A stretch of 35,159 bases of DNA from Pirellulales bacterium (GTDB lineage Bacteria > Planctomycetota > Planctomycetia > Pirellulales > JADZDJ01): assembly GCA_035656635.1 (NCBI GenBank), contig DASRSD010000148.1, forward strand, positions 1 to 35,159. Direction: 5' to 3'. Both the position numbers and the translations under genes were made by a program. Below the pieces are notes generated by a model. The model saw only the letters and a program-made list of their open reading frames with translations. It did not search any database and had not been told where the DNA came from. Positions 1-7,738 of this stretch are shown here, one piece after another. Every line of letters begins with the position of its first letter. The first letter of the stretch is position 1.

Positions 1-3000
1 TAGGAATCGCTTTTTTGCCGCTCAAATACGGTCCAGTAATCGAACTGGGCGATTTGCTGACTTGCTGCGGCGTTCCCTGAGCGACAATTTGCCCGCCAAA
101 TTCGCCGGCGCCGGGACCGAAATCGATCAGTTGATCAGCACTAGCGACGACTTCCTTATCGTGTTCGACAACCAACAGCGTATTGCCAAGATCGCGAAGC
201 TTTTGCAGCGCGCCCAGCAGACGGCGGTTATCGCGCGGATGCAAACCAATGGTTGGTTCATCCAACACGTACAGTACACCGCATAGGCCGCTGCCCACTT
301 GGCTGGCCAAGCGAATGCGCTGCGCTTCGCCGCCGGAAAGCGTGGGCGCCGGGCGACCTAACGTGAGATATTCCAAGCCCACATCGAGTAAAAACTGCAA
401 CCGATTGCAAATTTCGCGCAGCAGGTCGCCGGCAATTTTTTTCTCGGCGCCGGTGGGATGCCAGGCCGAAAAATCGGCCCATAATTTATTGAGCGGCTGG
501 CGGCATAATTCGCCAATGGTTTGATCGCGCAACCGCACCGCACCAGCCAATTCGTTCAAGCGGCTGCCATCGCACACCGCGCATTCTACTTCGTCAACCA
601 AGTGATCCAACTGCCCGCGCATGGTCGGCGACAAGCGTGCCGCTTCCTCCAGCGCCGGATACAGTCCTTTATATTGAAAGCGAAACAGCGGCGGGCTTTC
701 CGAAGTCGCTCCTTTTCGAGTCGCGGCTAAACCCGTTTCCACTGCTTTCTGCTTTCTGCTTTCTGCCTTCTGCGTTCCTCTCACGTCGAGCCAATCCTCG
801 CCCAGACCGTGCATCACGATCCGCCGTTCGCGGCTGCTCAACTGATCAAATGGAACGTCCGTCCGCAGGCCTGTGTGGGCCGCCAATGCCGTCAACATTT
901 GCTTGAACAATGGGCGGCCAACATTTGGCCACAATGCGATGGCGCCATCGGCCAACGAAAGTTTAGGATCGCGCACTAGCGCTGCCGGATTCGCACCCAA
1001 CTGCGTGCCCAAGCCTTCGCACTCTTTACACCAACCCAAAGGACTATTGAACGAGAAGCTGTGCGGCGTAAGGGGCTCGAAGCTACGGCCGCACTTATCG
1101 CAGGCAAAATGCTGGCTATGAATTTCCACCGGCCAGCGCTGTTCCTGAACGCCCTCCACAGGAAATGTGATGTGCAGCACGCCCTGTCCCAGCGACAACG
1201 CAGTTTCCACGCTGCTGGCGATGCGGCTGCGAGCGTCATCGCCGGGCCGAACCGTAATGCGATCGACGATGACTTCCACCGCATGTTTGCGCCGACGATC
1301 GATCGTCGGCGGTTGATCGACCGTGAACGTTTCGCCATCAACGCGCAGGCGTTGATATCCTTGCGCGCGAATTTCCTCCCACAGCGTCTCGTATTTCTCG
1401 CCGACGCGGATATCCAAGGGTGCCATCAAGTACAACTTGGTGCCAGCCTGTTCGGACATGATTTTTTCAATAATTTCGTCGGCCGATTGCGTGCCGATGG
1501 GCACATCGCATGCCGGACAGTAGGGTTTACCCAGCCGGGTCATCAGCACGCGCAAGTAATCGTAAATTTCCGTCACCGTTCCGACGGTGGAACGTGGCGT
1601 GTGCCCTAAGTTCTTTTGCTCAATCGCAATCGCCGGCGACAGCCCCTCGATGTGCTCCAGTTTCGGCTTTTGCATTTGGCCGACGAATTGCCGAGCATAC
1701 GAACTCAGGCTTTCCACGTAGCGGCGCTGACCTTCGGCATAAATGGTGTCCATCGCCAGCGAACTTTTTCCAGAACCGCTCAGCCCGCAACAAACCGTCA
1801 TTTGATCGCGCGGAATGTCGACATTCACGCCTTTCAAATTATGCTGCCAAGCCCCGCGAACCCGAATGGTTTGCTCGCCGAACAGATCGCCCGAAGATTT
1901 TTTATCCTTGCGCGATTTCGAATGAGTTGCCATCGCCGTTGCGGCCTCGCCATTCAAAATGGTCCGCAGCGCCGTAGCCGTGTGCGAAATGCTCGCCTGG
2001 CGGCTCGCGGCTAAACACTTGGACTTTGTAACGCCTGCCTTGCAATCACTGACCACCGACCGCTGACCACCGATCACTTCCTCCGGCGTGCCCACGGCGA
2101 TGACTTCGCCGCCGCCGGCGCCCCCTTCAGGCCCCATGTCGATGATCCAGTCGGCGGTTTTGATCACATCCAAATTGTGTTCCACGACCAGCACTGTATT
2201 TCCCACATCGACCAGGTCGTGAAGTACTTTGAGCAGCATTTGGATATCAGCAAAGTGCAAGCCGGTCGTGGGCTCATCCAGCAAATACAGCGTGCGACCC
2301 GTGCTGCGTTTCACCAATTCCCGAGCCAACTTAATGCGCTGGGCCTCACCGCCGGATAGGGTCGGCGAAGCTTGTCCGAGCTTCAAATAATCCAAACCCA
2401 CGTCGTGTAGCGTTTGAAGCTTGCGTCGGATGTCGGGAATGTTTTCGAAATGCGCCAGAGCTTCCTGCACGTCCATTTCGAGCACTTCCGCGATGCTCTT
2501 TCCTTTGAATCGCACTTGCAGCGTTTCCCGATTGAAACGATGTCCATTGCATATCGGGCAGGTAACCCACACGTCGGCCAAAAAATCCATTTCCAGCCGA
2601 TTGGAGCCGTTTCCTTCGCACGCTTCGCAGCGCCCGCCAGAAACATTGAAGCTGAAGCGTCCCGGCTTGTAACCGCGGGCCTTCGATTCCGGCAGTTTGG
2701 CAAATAAATCGCGAATGTCGTCGGCCAGTTTGATGTAAGTAGCCGGATTCGAGCGCGGCGTGCGGCCAATGGGCGATTGATCGATGGCGATCAGCTTATC
2801 CAGATGCTCCAGTCCTTCAATCCGATCGTGCGCACCGGGATTTCCGATCCCGCCGTTCAAATCGCGGTTGAGCGCTTCGGCCACAATATCGCTGACCAAA
2901 GAACTTTTGCCCGAGCCGCTGACCCCGGTCACGCACACCAGCGCCCCCAGCGGAATTTCGACCGTGACATCTTTCAGGTTGTTGTGCCGGGCGCCGACAA

Positions 3001-5044
3001 TGCGCAGATAATTGACCGGGTCCCCGCTCCCCGCGCGGGTTGCGGCTAAACCTTCTCCTGCCGAGCTTTTAATCCGCCGCTGCTTGGGAATCTCGATCTT
3101 GCGCTGACCATTCAAAAACTGCCCGGTGATGCTGCGCTCCGATTTAAGAATTGTTTCCAGCGGGCCGGATGCCACCAATTCGCCGCCACGGACACCAGGG
3201 CCAGGGCCGAAATCGAGGATGCAGTCAGCTGCCCGCATGGTGTCTTCATCGTGTTCAACGACGACGACCGTGTTCCCTTTGTCGCGCAGTTGATGCAGCG
3301 TGTCGAGCAGTTTTTGATTATCGCGCGGGTGTAAGCCGATGGAAGGTTCGTCCAGAATATACAGCACTCCGACCAGCCCGCAGCCGACTTGGCCGGCCAA
3401 CCGAATGCGCTGCGTTTCGCCGCCGGAAAGTGTGGGAGCGGTGCGGTCGAGAGCCAAATAATCTAGGCCGACGTTCACCAAAAATCCTAATCGGCCGCGA
3501 ATTTCTTTCACTGCTTCTGAGGCAATTTTGTGGCCCGTCTCGTCCAAAACCAAATTGCTGAAAAAGTTCGCGGCGTCGCTCACGGCCAGGGCGCATACCT
3601 CCGGCAAGCTGCGTGCCGGCCGGTCGGCAAATTGCAGATCAGCAGAGGAAAGCGTTACGCTGCAAGCTTGCGGGTTCAGTCTTGCGCCGTGGCAAGTCGC
3701 GCAGCGGATGACGCTCATGTATTTTTCCAACTGCCGTTGCTGCATCTTGCTGTTGGTATTGCGATGCCGCGACAACAATTGCGGAATGATGCCTTCGAAG
3801 TGCCCGCCGTACTTCATTCCTTGCGGACCATTGCGCCAAGTAAAGGTGATGTGCTGCTCGCCGGTGCCGTAAAGCCACAGTTTTTGTAATTCCGGCGAAA
3901 GCTCTCGCCAGGGCATTTCCAGCATCGTGCCGTGCTCTAGACCGTGCAGGCGCTCCACGGTGTCAGCCATCCCTTGATAAATGTGCCGCCGCCAGCGTCC
4001 CATGTCACGCCAGGGACCGACTAACTCAAGGGCCCCTTGAGCGAACGATAAATTTGAGTCGGGCACCAATCGTTCCGCCGCAAAACTGTAAATTTCGCCC
4101 AAACCGTCGCATTGCGGGCACATGCCTTGCGGGCTGTTGAAGCTGAACAGCTGCGGACTGGGTGGTTCGAAACTGATTCCACAGTTTGTGCAGGCATAGT
4201 GTGCGGAAAGCGTAATGTCTGAGCGCGCGGCGCGGCGGCTTGCCTTGCGTACCTTTCGGCGCGCGGTCGAGCGTTCGCTATCTGACTCTTCCTCTTCCTC
4301 AACACTAGGTGTCTTGCCTCCTGCATCCTCTGTTGCCACAATCAATTCACCCCTGCCCAGCCGCAACGCCAATTCCACGGCCTCGGCCAAGCGGGGCCGG
4401 ATTTGGGGGCCCGCCGTTAGCCGATCGATTACCACTTCAATGTGGTGCCGCATTTGACGATCGAGCTTCAAATCGTCGGCCAACTGTACCACTTGGCCAT
4501 CGACCCGAGCTCGCGAAAAGCCTTGCTTTAGCAGGTCTTCAAACAAATCGCGGTGCTCCCCTTTTTGTGCCCGAATGACCGGGGCGAGCACTAAAAACTG
4601 GGTGCGCTCGGGAACCTGCAAAATGCGCTCAATAATTTGTTCCCGGCTTTGTGCGGTAATGGGGCGTTTGCATTGGGGGCAGTGTCCTTGTCCGACACGA
4701 GCGAAAAGCACCCGTAAATAATCGTAAATCTCGGTGATCGTCCCGACGGTAGATCGCGGATTTTGGCCGGAAGCTTTTTGAGCGATGGAAATCGACGGCC
4801 TAAGGCCTGAAATATGATCGACATCAGGCTTCGGCATTTGCCCCAAAAATTGCCGGGCAAAACTGGACAGGCTTTCCACATACCGTCGCTGCCCTTCGGC
4901 ATACAAGGTATCGAAGGCCAGGGAGCTTTTTCCGGAACCACTGACACCGGTTAAGCAAATCAGTTGATTCCGCGGCAGCACCACGTCGACGTTGCGGAGA
5001 TTATGCTCTCTGGCGCCGCGGATAACGATATCGGAGGCAGGCAT
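1..5044 (-). CDS. uvrA: Excinuclease ABC subunit A, tandem double-length form (3' end outside window)
   Basis: This is the damage-recognition ATPase of nucleotide excision repair; it loads UvrB on DNA lesions in the cytoplasm. One open frame of 1681 codons runs from the ATG at 5044 off the left edge. Three ABC half-modules are visible. Walker A motifs GVSGSGKSS lie at about residues 33 and 707, and GLSGSGKSS at 1087. LSGGE signatures lie at about 538, 895 and 1570, each followed by a Walker B of the LDEPSIGLHPRD or LDEPTTGLHFAD type. Copy 1 (residues 1 to about 960) is a complete UvrA with its GGRCEACEGNG zinc module. After a linker of about 90 residues, copy 2 starts near 1055 and has reached the end of its first ATPase half at the edge, so a fourth ATPase module should lie outside. 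All three Walker A motifs were checked to be in one frame. Three repeat-derived insertions (near residues 665, 1000 and 1430) are unusual. Long UvrA fusions are known in planctomycetes; that copy 2 is complete is inferred. Confidence 0.96.
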   Translation of the reverse strand, partial: MPASDIVIRGAREHNLRNVDVVLPRNQLICLTGVSGSGKSSLAFDTLYAEGQRRYVESLSSFARQFLGQMPKPDVDHISGLRPSISIAQKASGQNPRSTVGTITEIYDYLRVLFARVGQGHCPQCKRPITAQSREQIIERILQVPERTQFLVLAPVIRAQKGEHRDLFEDLLKQGFSRARVDGQVVQLADDLKLDRQMRHHIEVVIDRLTAGPQIRPRLAEAVELALRLGRGELIVATEDAGGKTPSVEEEEESDSERSTARRKVRKASRRAARSDITLSAHYACTNCGISFEPPSPQLFSFNSPQGMCPQCDGLGEIYSFAAERLVPDSNLSFAQGALELVGPWRDMGRWRRHIYQGMADTVERLHGLEHGTMLEMPWRELSPELQKLWLYGTGEQHITFTWRNGPQGMKYGGHFEGIIPQLLSRHRNTNSKMQQRQLEKYMSVIRCATCHGARLNPQACSVTLSSADLQFADRPARSLPEVCALAVSDAANFFSNLVLDETGHKIASEAVKEIRGRLGFLVNVGLDYLALDRTAPTLSGGETQRIRLAGQVGCGLVGVLYILDEPSIGLHPRDNQKLLDTLHQLRDKGNTVVVVEHDEDTMRAADCILDFGPGPGVRGGELVASGPLETILKSERSITGQFLNGQRKIEIPKQRRIKSSAGEGLAATRAGSGDPVNYLRIVGARHNNLKDVTVEIPLGALVCVTGVSGSGKSSLVSDIVAEALNRDLNGGIGNPGAHDRIEGLEHLDKLIAIDQSPIGRTPRSNPATYIKLADDIRDLFAKLPESKARGYKPGRFSFNVSGGRCEACEGNGSNRLEMDFLADVWVTCPICNGHRFNRETLQVRFKGKSIAEVLEMDVQEALAHFENIPDIRRKLQTLHDVGLDYLKLGQASPTLSGGEAQRIKLARELVKRSTGRTLYLLDEPTTGLHFADIQMLLKVLHDLVDVGNTVLVVEHNLDVIKTADWIIDMGPEGGAGGGEVIAVGTPEEVIGGQRSVVSDCKAGVTKSKCLAASRQASISHTATALRTILNGEAATAMATHSKSRKDKKSSGDLFGEQTIRVRGAWQHNLKGVNVDIPRDQMTVCCGLSGSGKSSLAMDTIYAEGQRRYVESLSSYARQFVGQMQKPKLEHIEGLSPAIAIEQKNLGHTPRSTVGTVTEIYDYLRVLMTRLGKPYCPACDVPIGTQSADEIIEKIMSEQAGTKLYLMAPLDIRVGEKYETLWEEIRAQGYQRLRVDGETFTVDQPPTIDRRRKHAVEVIVDRITVRPGDDARSRIASSVETALSLGQGVLHITFPVEGVQEQRWPVEIHSQHFACDKCGRSFEPLTPHSFSFNSPLGWCKECEGLGTQLGANPAALVRDPKLSLADGAIALWPNVGRPLFKQMLTALAAHTGLRTDVPFDQLSSRERRIVMHGLGEDWLDVRGTQKAESRKQKAVETGLAATRKGATSESPPLFRFQYKGLYPALEEAARLSPTMRGQLDHLVDEVECAVCDGSRLNELAGAVRLRDQTIGELCRQPLNKLWADFSAWHPTGAEKKIAGDLLREICNRLQFLLDVGLEYLTLGRPAPTLSGGEAQRIRLASQVGSGLCGVLYVLDEPTIGLHPRDNRRLLGALQKLRDLGNTLLVVEHDKEVVASADQLIDFGPGAGEFGGQIVAQGTPQQVSKSPSSITGPYLSGKKAIP
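712..790 (-). repeat. In-frame repeat-derived insertion in UvrA copy 2
   Basis: On the minus strand this stretch is a run of near-identical GCAGAAAG units followed by GGTTTAGCCGCGACTCG. It is read in frame as a Lys/Gln/Glu/Ser-rich peptide ending in GLAATR, between a conserved UvrA segment (LGEDWLDV) and FRFQYKGLYP. Ordinary UvrA proteins have no such peptide at this place as far as I know. The same GTTTAGCCGC core recurs at two other places in this gene. Confidence 0.7.
1985..2080 (-). repeat. Repeat-derived linker between the two UvrA copies
   Basis: Read on the minus strand, the linker has TGACC/GATCGG-type tandem units (plus-strand form ctgaccaccgac, repeated) followed by GTTTAGCCGCGAGCCGCC. 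It encodes a non-conserved stretch including CLAASRQAS. It joins the end of UvrA copy 1 to a lysine-rich spacer before copy 2. Confidence 0.6.
3020..3062 (-). repeat. In-frame GTTTAGCCGC repeat inside UvrA copy 1
   Basis: This is the third copy of the GTTTAGCCGC core in this gene. It is read in frame as GLAATRAGSGDP just before the second ATPase half (YLRIVGARHNNL). It sits in the inter-domain linker, where an insertion would be tolerated. Confidence 0.6.
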
Positions 5045-5195
5045 GGCACTCGGGGGGCGGGAAAAGATAATTCATCCGTGAGTAACACCACATTTTAACG
5101 GGCAGGGCCCGCGGTGAACACCCCTACACTTTGCTTCTATTTGGAATTGGCGGCGCCAGGGCTTCTGTTTACGAAAAAAGCGGTCATTTTACCGA

Positions 5196-5204
5196 TGTTA
5201 TAAT
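5196..5204 (+). promoter_or_regulatory. Extended -10 promoter for the epimerase-glycosyltransferase pair
   Basis: TGTTATAAT is a perfect extended -10 (TGn followed by TATAAT, the hexamer at 5199-5204). I see no good -35 at 16-18 bp, which is usual for extended -10 promoters. Transcription would begin near 5211 and leave a leader of about 118 bases before the ATG at 5329. The 285 bases between uvrA and the epimerase hold nothing else I can recognise, apart from whatever drives uvrA leftward. Confidence 0.55.
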
Positions 5205-5328
5205 AGAGGTGCTTTTCGTCCGCTTGCTGGCCCGTCCCCCTGGCATTACTTGCTTGGAAGCGGTTGGAAATATTCTGCAATTGCATGCAACGGCCCTTTA
5301 CACTCGTTTTTTTTGCAATTCCGCATCC

Positions 5329-6396
5329 ATGAAGATTCTTATTACCGGCCTGTGCGGATTTGTCGGTAGTTCGGTAGCGCTTCGATTGCGGGAATGCCGC
5401 AGCGACATCACGGTTGTTGGAATTGACAACTTCAGCCGGCCGGGGAGCAAAACGAATCGTTCGCGGCTGGAGGCGGCCGGCATCAAGGTTGTTGAAGGAG
5501 ATGTAACTTGCAGCAGCACCGTAGATATGCTCGGCACGGCAGATTGGATCATCCACGCCGCGGCAATTCCCACGGTAATGGCGGGAGTAGATAACCGCAC
5601 CAGCAGCCGGGAACTGGTGAAACAGAATCTGCTTGGCGCGCTCAATCTTTTGGAACACGCACGAAACCACCGCGCGGGTTTCATCCTGCTTTCCAGTAGC
5701 CGGGTATACAACATTCCGCTGTTGGCTGAATTGCCGCTCAAAATACAGGGCGAAGCATTTGCGCTTGATGTCAGCGCCAATTTGCCCGTCGGCTGCTCGC
5801 GGCAGGGTATCAACGAATTATTTTCTACAGCGCCTCCAGCATCGTTGTACGGCGCGAGCAAGCTGGCCGCGGAGAGGCTGGCACTGGAATATGGCCAGGC
5901 ATTTGGCTTTCCTGTCATTATCAACCGCTGTGGCGTGTTAGCCGGCGGAACGCAATTCGGCGTTGCCGCGCAGGGGATTTTTTCGTTTTGGGTGCGAGCT
6001 TATGCGCAGCGCCGGCCATTGCAGTACATTGGCTTCGATGGCGCAGGGCATCAAGTGCGCGATGCGCTGCATCCGCACGATTTAGCTGACCTTTTAGCGC
6101 TGCAAATGCTCCAAACACCCTCATCGGGCGAAATCTGGAATGTTGGCGGCGGCTTGGAAAATGCGATGTCGCTGGCGCAATTAAGCCACTGGTGCCAGCA
6201 GGCGTTCGGTCCGCATACCGTGGAAAGCAAGCCGCAACCGCGCCCATTCGACGTGGCGTGGATTGTTATGGACAGTCGCCAAGTCGAAGCCGCATACCGC
6301 TGGCGTTTGCACATGTCTCTTCCGTCCATCTTGGAAGAAATTGCTGAACACCATCGCAAACATCCGGAGTGGTTGGATTTGTCGCAATCGCCATGA
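5329..6396 (+). CDS. NAD-dependent epimerase/dehydratase, CDP-paratose 2-epimerase-like
   Basis: This is a 355-residue short-chain dehydrogenase of the extended type that acts on a nucleotide sugar in the cytoplasm. The N-terminal Rossmann fold is plain: MKILITGLCGFVGSSVA contains the GxxGxxG motif at residues 7-13, and IDNFSRPGS follows the second strand, as in CDP-paratose 2-epimerases. The catalytic serine region is LLSSSRVYNIP, and YGASKLAAE is the YxxxK motif. INRCGVLAG and GFDGAGHQVRDALHPHDLADL also match this subfamily. An earlier in-frame start exists near 5131, but it would add non-conserved residues before the Rossmann strand, so the ATG at 5329 is preferred. Its stop overlaps the start of the next gene (ATGA), so the product probably feeds the neighbouring glycosyltransferase. 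The exact sugar substrate is inferred. Confidence 0.88.
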   Translation: MKILITGLCGFVGSSVALRLRECRSDITVVGIDNFSRPGSKTNRSRLEAAGIKVVEGDVTCSSTVDMLGTADWIIHAAAIPTVMAGVDNRTSSRELVKQNLLGALNLLEHARNHRAGFILLSSSRVYNIPLLAELPLKIQGEAFALDVSANLPVGCSRQGINELFSTAPPASLYGASKLAAERLALEYGQAFGFPVIINRCGVLAGGTQFGVAAQGIFSFWVRAYAQRRPLQYIGFDGAGHQVRDALHPHDLADLLALQMLQTPSSGEIWNVGGGLENAMSLAQLSHWCQQAFGPHTVESKPQPRPFDVAWIVMDSRQVEAAYRWRLHMSLPSILEEIAEHHRKHPEWLDLSQSP

Positions 6397-7166
6397 GCAA
6401 ATTTCACGCTCCCAATCCCGAAGCGCCACCGCTCACGCTGTTGTCGGTCGTAATTCCGGCGCGCGACGAGGAAGGCTGCATCGGCGCGACCGTCGAACAT
6501 GTTCACGTGGAATTGCGGCAACGCGGCATCCCGCATGAAATTGTCGTTGTCGATGATGGCAGCCACGACCGGACCTGGAATATTCTCCAGCAGTTGCAAG
6601 CCACGGTTTCCGAATTGCGGCCCGTGCAAAATCATGGGCCGCACGGCTTCGGTCGGGCGGTAATCAGCGGCATTGAAGCGGCGAGCGGCGATGCCGTGGT
6701 GATCATGATGGCGGACGAATCGGACGATTGCCGCGATTTGGTCGCCTACTGGCAGAAACTGACCGCAGGGTATGATGCGGTTTTCGGCAGCCGATTCATC
6801 AAAGGCGGAGGCGTAATTGATTATCCCTGGATCAAGTACATCTTGAATCGGGTGGCTAATTTATTCATCAAGTTTCTATTTCGTATTCCCCTGAACGACA
6901 CCACCAATGCGTTCAAGGCGTATCGTCGCAGCACGCTGGTTGGCTTGCGTCCCTATCTCTCGCCGCATTTCAATTTGACGGTGGAGTTGCCCCTAAAAGC
7001 CATTGTTCGCGGTTATACCTGGGCGGTAATTCCCGTCACCTGGCGCAACCGGCGCAGCGGCATGGCCAAACTTAAAATTCGCGAAATGGGAAGCCGGTAT
7101 TTGTTCATCGTTTGCTATTGCTGGCTGGAAAAGTATTTTAGCGGTGGGGATTATCGCAAAGATTAG
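6393..7166 (+). CDS. Glycosyltransferase family 2 (dolichol-phosphate-mannose-synthase-like)
   Basis: This 257-residue GT-A glycosyltransferase would transfer a sugar from a nucleotide donor to a lipid or glycan acceptor at the inner membrane face. It opens with LLSVVIPARDEEGCIGATV. IVVVDDGSHDRTW follows as the nucleotide-binding strand, and MMADESDDCRD stands where the DxD-like metal motif is expected. KFLFRIPLNDTTNAFKAYRR and the C-terminal TWRNRRSGMAKLKI segment are typical of polyprenyl-phosphate glycosyltransferases. There is no multi-span membrane tail, only hydrophobic patches. The ATG at 6393 shares bases with the TGA of the epimerase, which points to translational coupling and a shared pathway, probably a surface polysaccharide or glycolipid containing the epimerised sugar (inferred). 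Confidence 0.88.
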   Translation: MSKFHAPNPEAPPLTLLSVVIPARDEEGCIGATVEHVHVELRQRGIPHEIVVVDDGSHDRTWNILQQLQATVSELRPVQNHGPHGFGRAVISGIEAASGDAVVIMMADESDDCRDLVAYWQKLTAGYDAVFGSRFIKGGGVIDYPWIKYILNRVANLFIKFLFRIPLNDTTNAFKAYRRSTLVGLRPYLSPHFNLTVELPLKAIVRGYTWAVIPVTWRNRRSGMAKLKIREMGSRYLFIVCYCWLEKYFSGGDYRKD

Positions 7167-7305
7167 CAGGCGGCTGGGACGGTAGTGTTGCCGTGGAATA
7201 AAAATGGATGGATTGCCGGGGTCGAGGCCAAGCTATCTTGCTGAACTCCGGGGATCGCCTTATATTAACGAATTGCATTTTCTGACCCCTGACCCCTTGC
7301 CATCC

Positions 7306-7659
7306 ATGACCCTCGATAAAAGTCTTCGTATCCGCCGCGGCAGTGTGAAAGCCAGCAACGTCATGAAGCGCGGCGAGCGTATCGCCAAGCTGAAAGAATC
7401 GGAACGCTGGAACGATACCATGAGCGTATTGGGCCTGCCCAAGGTGCGCGTCATCAAGCTGACGATGAAGAAGAAGAAAAAGAAGAAGGAAGAGGAAGGG
7501 GCCGAAGGAGCCGCAGGCGCCGCCGCCGCTCCAGGCGCCGCCGCTCCCGCTGCTGGCGCTAAAGCTGCTGCGGGCGCCAAAGCTGCTGCTGCTCCTGCCA
7601 AGGGCGCCGCTCCCGCCAAAGCTGCCGCGGCACCGGCCAAAGGCGCTGGGAAGAAGTAA
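7306..7659 (+). CDS. PVC-group small basic protein (TIGR04137-like) with Ala/Pro/Lys tail
   Basis: This is a 117-residue protein. Residues 1-60 (MTLDKSLRIRRGSVKASN, then RGERIAKLKESERW, then GLPKVRVIKL) match the small basic protein seen throughout Planctomycetes, Verrucomicrobia and Chlamydiae, whose function is not known. It then has seven consecutive lysines, EEE, and a long low-complexity tail of AAAPA and AAKAA units. An earlier in-frame ATG at 7204 would add non-conserved residues, so 7306 is preferred. The start has no clear Shine-Dalgarno and is preceded by CTGACCCC repeats. The lysine/alanine tail resembles histone H1-like or ribosome-associated basic tails; a nucleic-acid-binding role is only a guess. 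Confidence 0.82.
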   Translation: MTLDKSLRIRRGSVKASNVMKRGERIAKLKESERWNDTMSVLGLPKVRVIKLTMKKKKKKKEEEGAEGAAGAAAAPGAAAPAAGAKAAAGAKAAAAPAKGAAPAKAAAAPAKGAGKK

Positions 7660-7672
7660 CCGGCCAAGCACA

Positions 7673-7738
7673 CAATGTCCAAATCCGAATGACTAATTGT
7701 GCTGGTTCCGTCATTGGTCATTGGAGGCTTGGACATTG
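7673..7738. repeat. Palindromic dispersed-type repeat between convergent genes
   Basis: CAATGTCCAA at 7673-7682 is inverted perfectly as TTGGACATTG at 7729-7738. A second inner pair, AATGAC with GTCATT, lies between them. The element overlaps the 3' end of the oxidase gene, so the oxidase's last residues (NNQCPSLQ) and stop come from it. It could serve as a folded 3' end for both convergent transcripts, though there is no clear U-run. Confidence 0.55.

Noticed and set aside
5131-5328. Longer N-terminus of the epimerase
   Set aside because: The added 66 residues lie across the extended -10 promoter and precede a standard Rossmann start, so they are not likely to be translated.
7260-7736. Long minus-strand frame rich in alanine opposite the small basic protein
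   Set aside because: It is the mirror of the alanine/lysine repeats of the real gene and has no family features.
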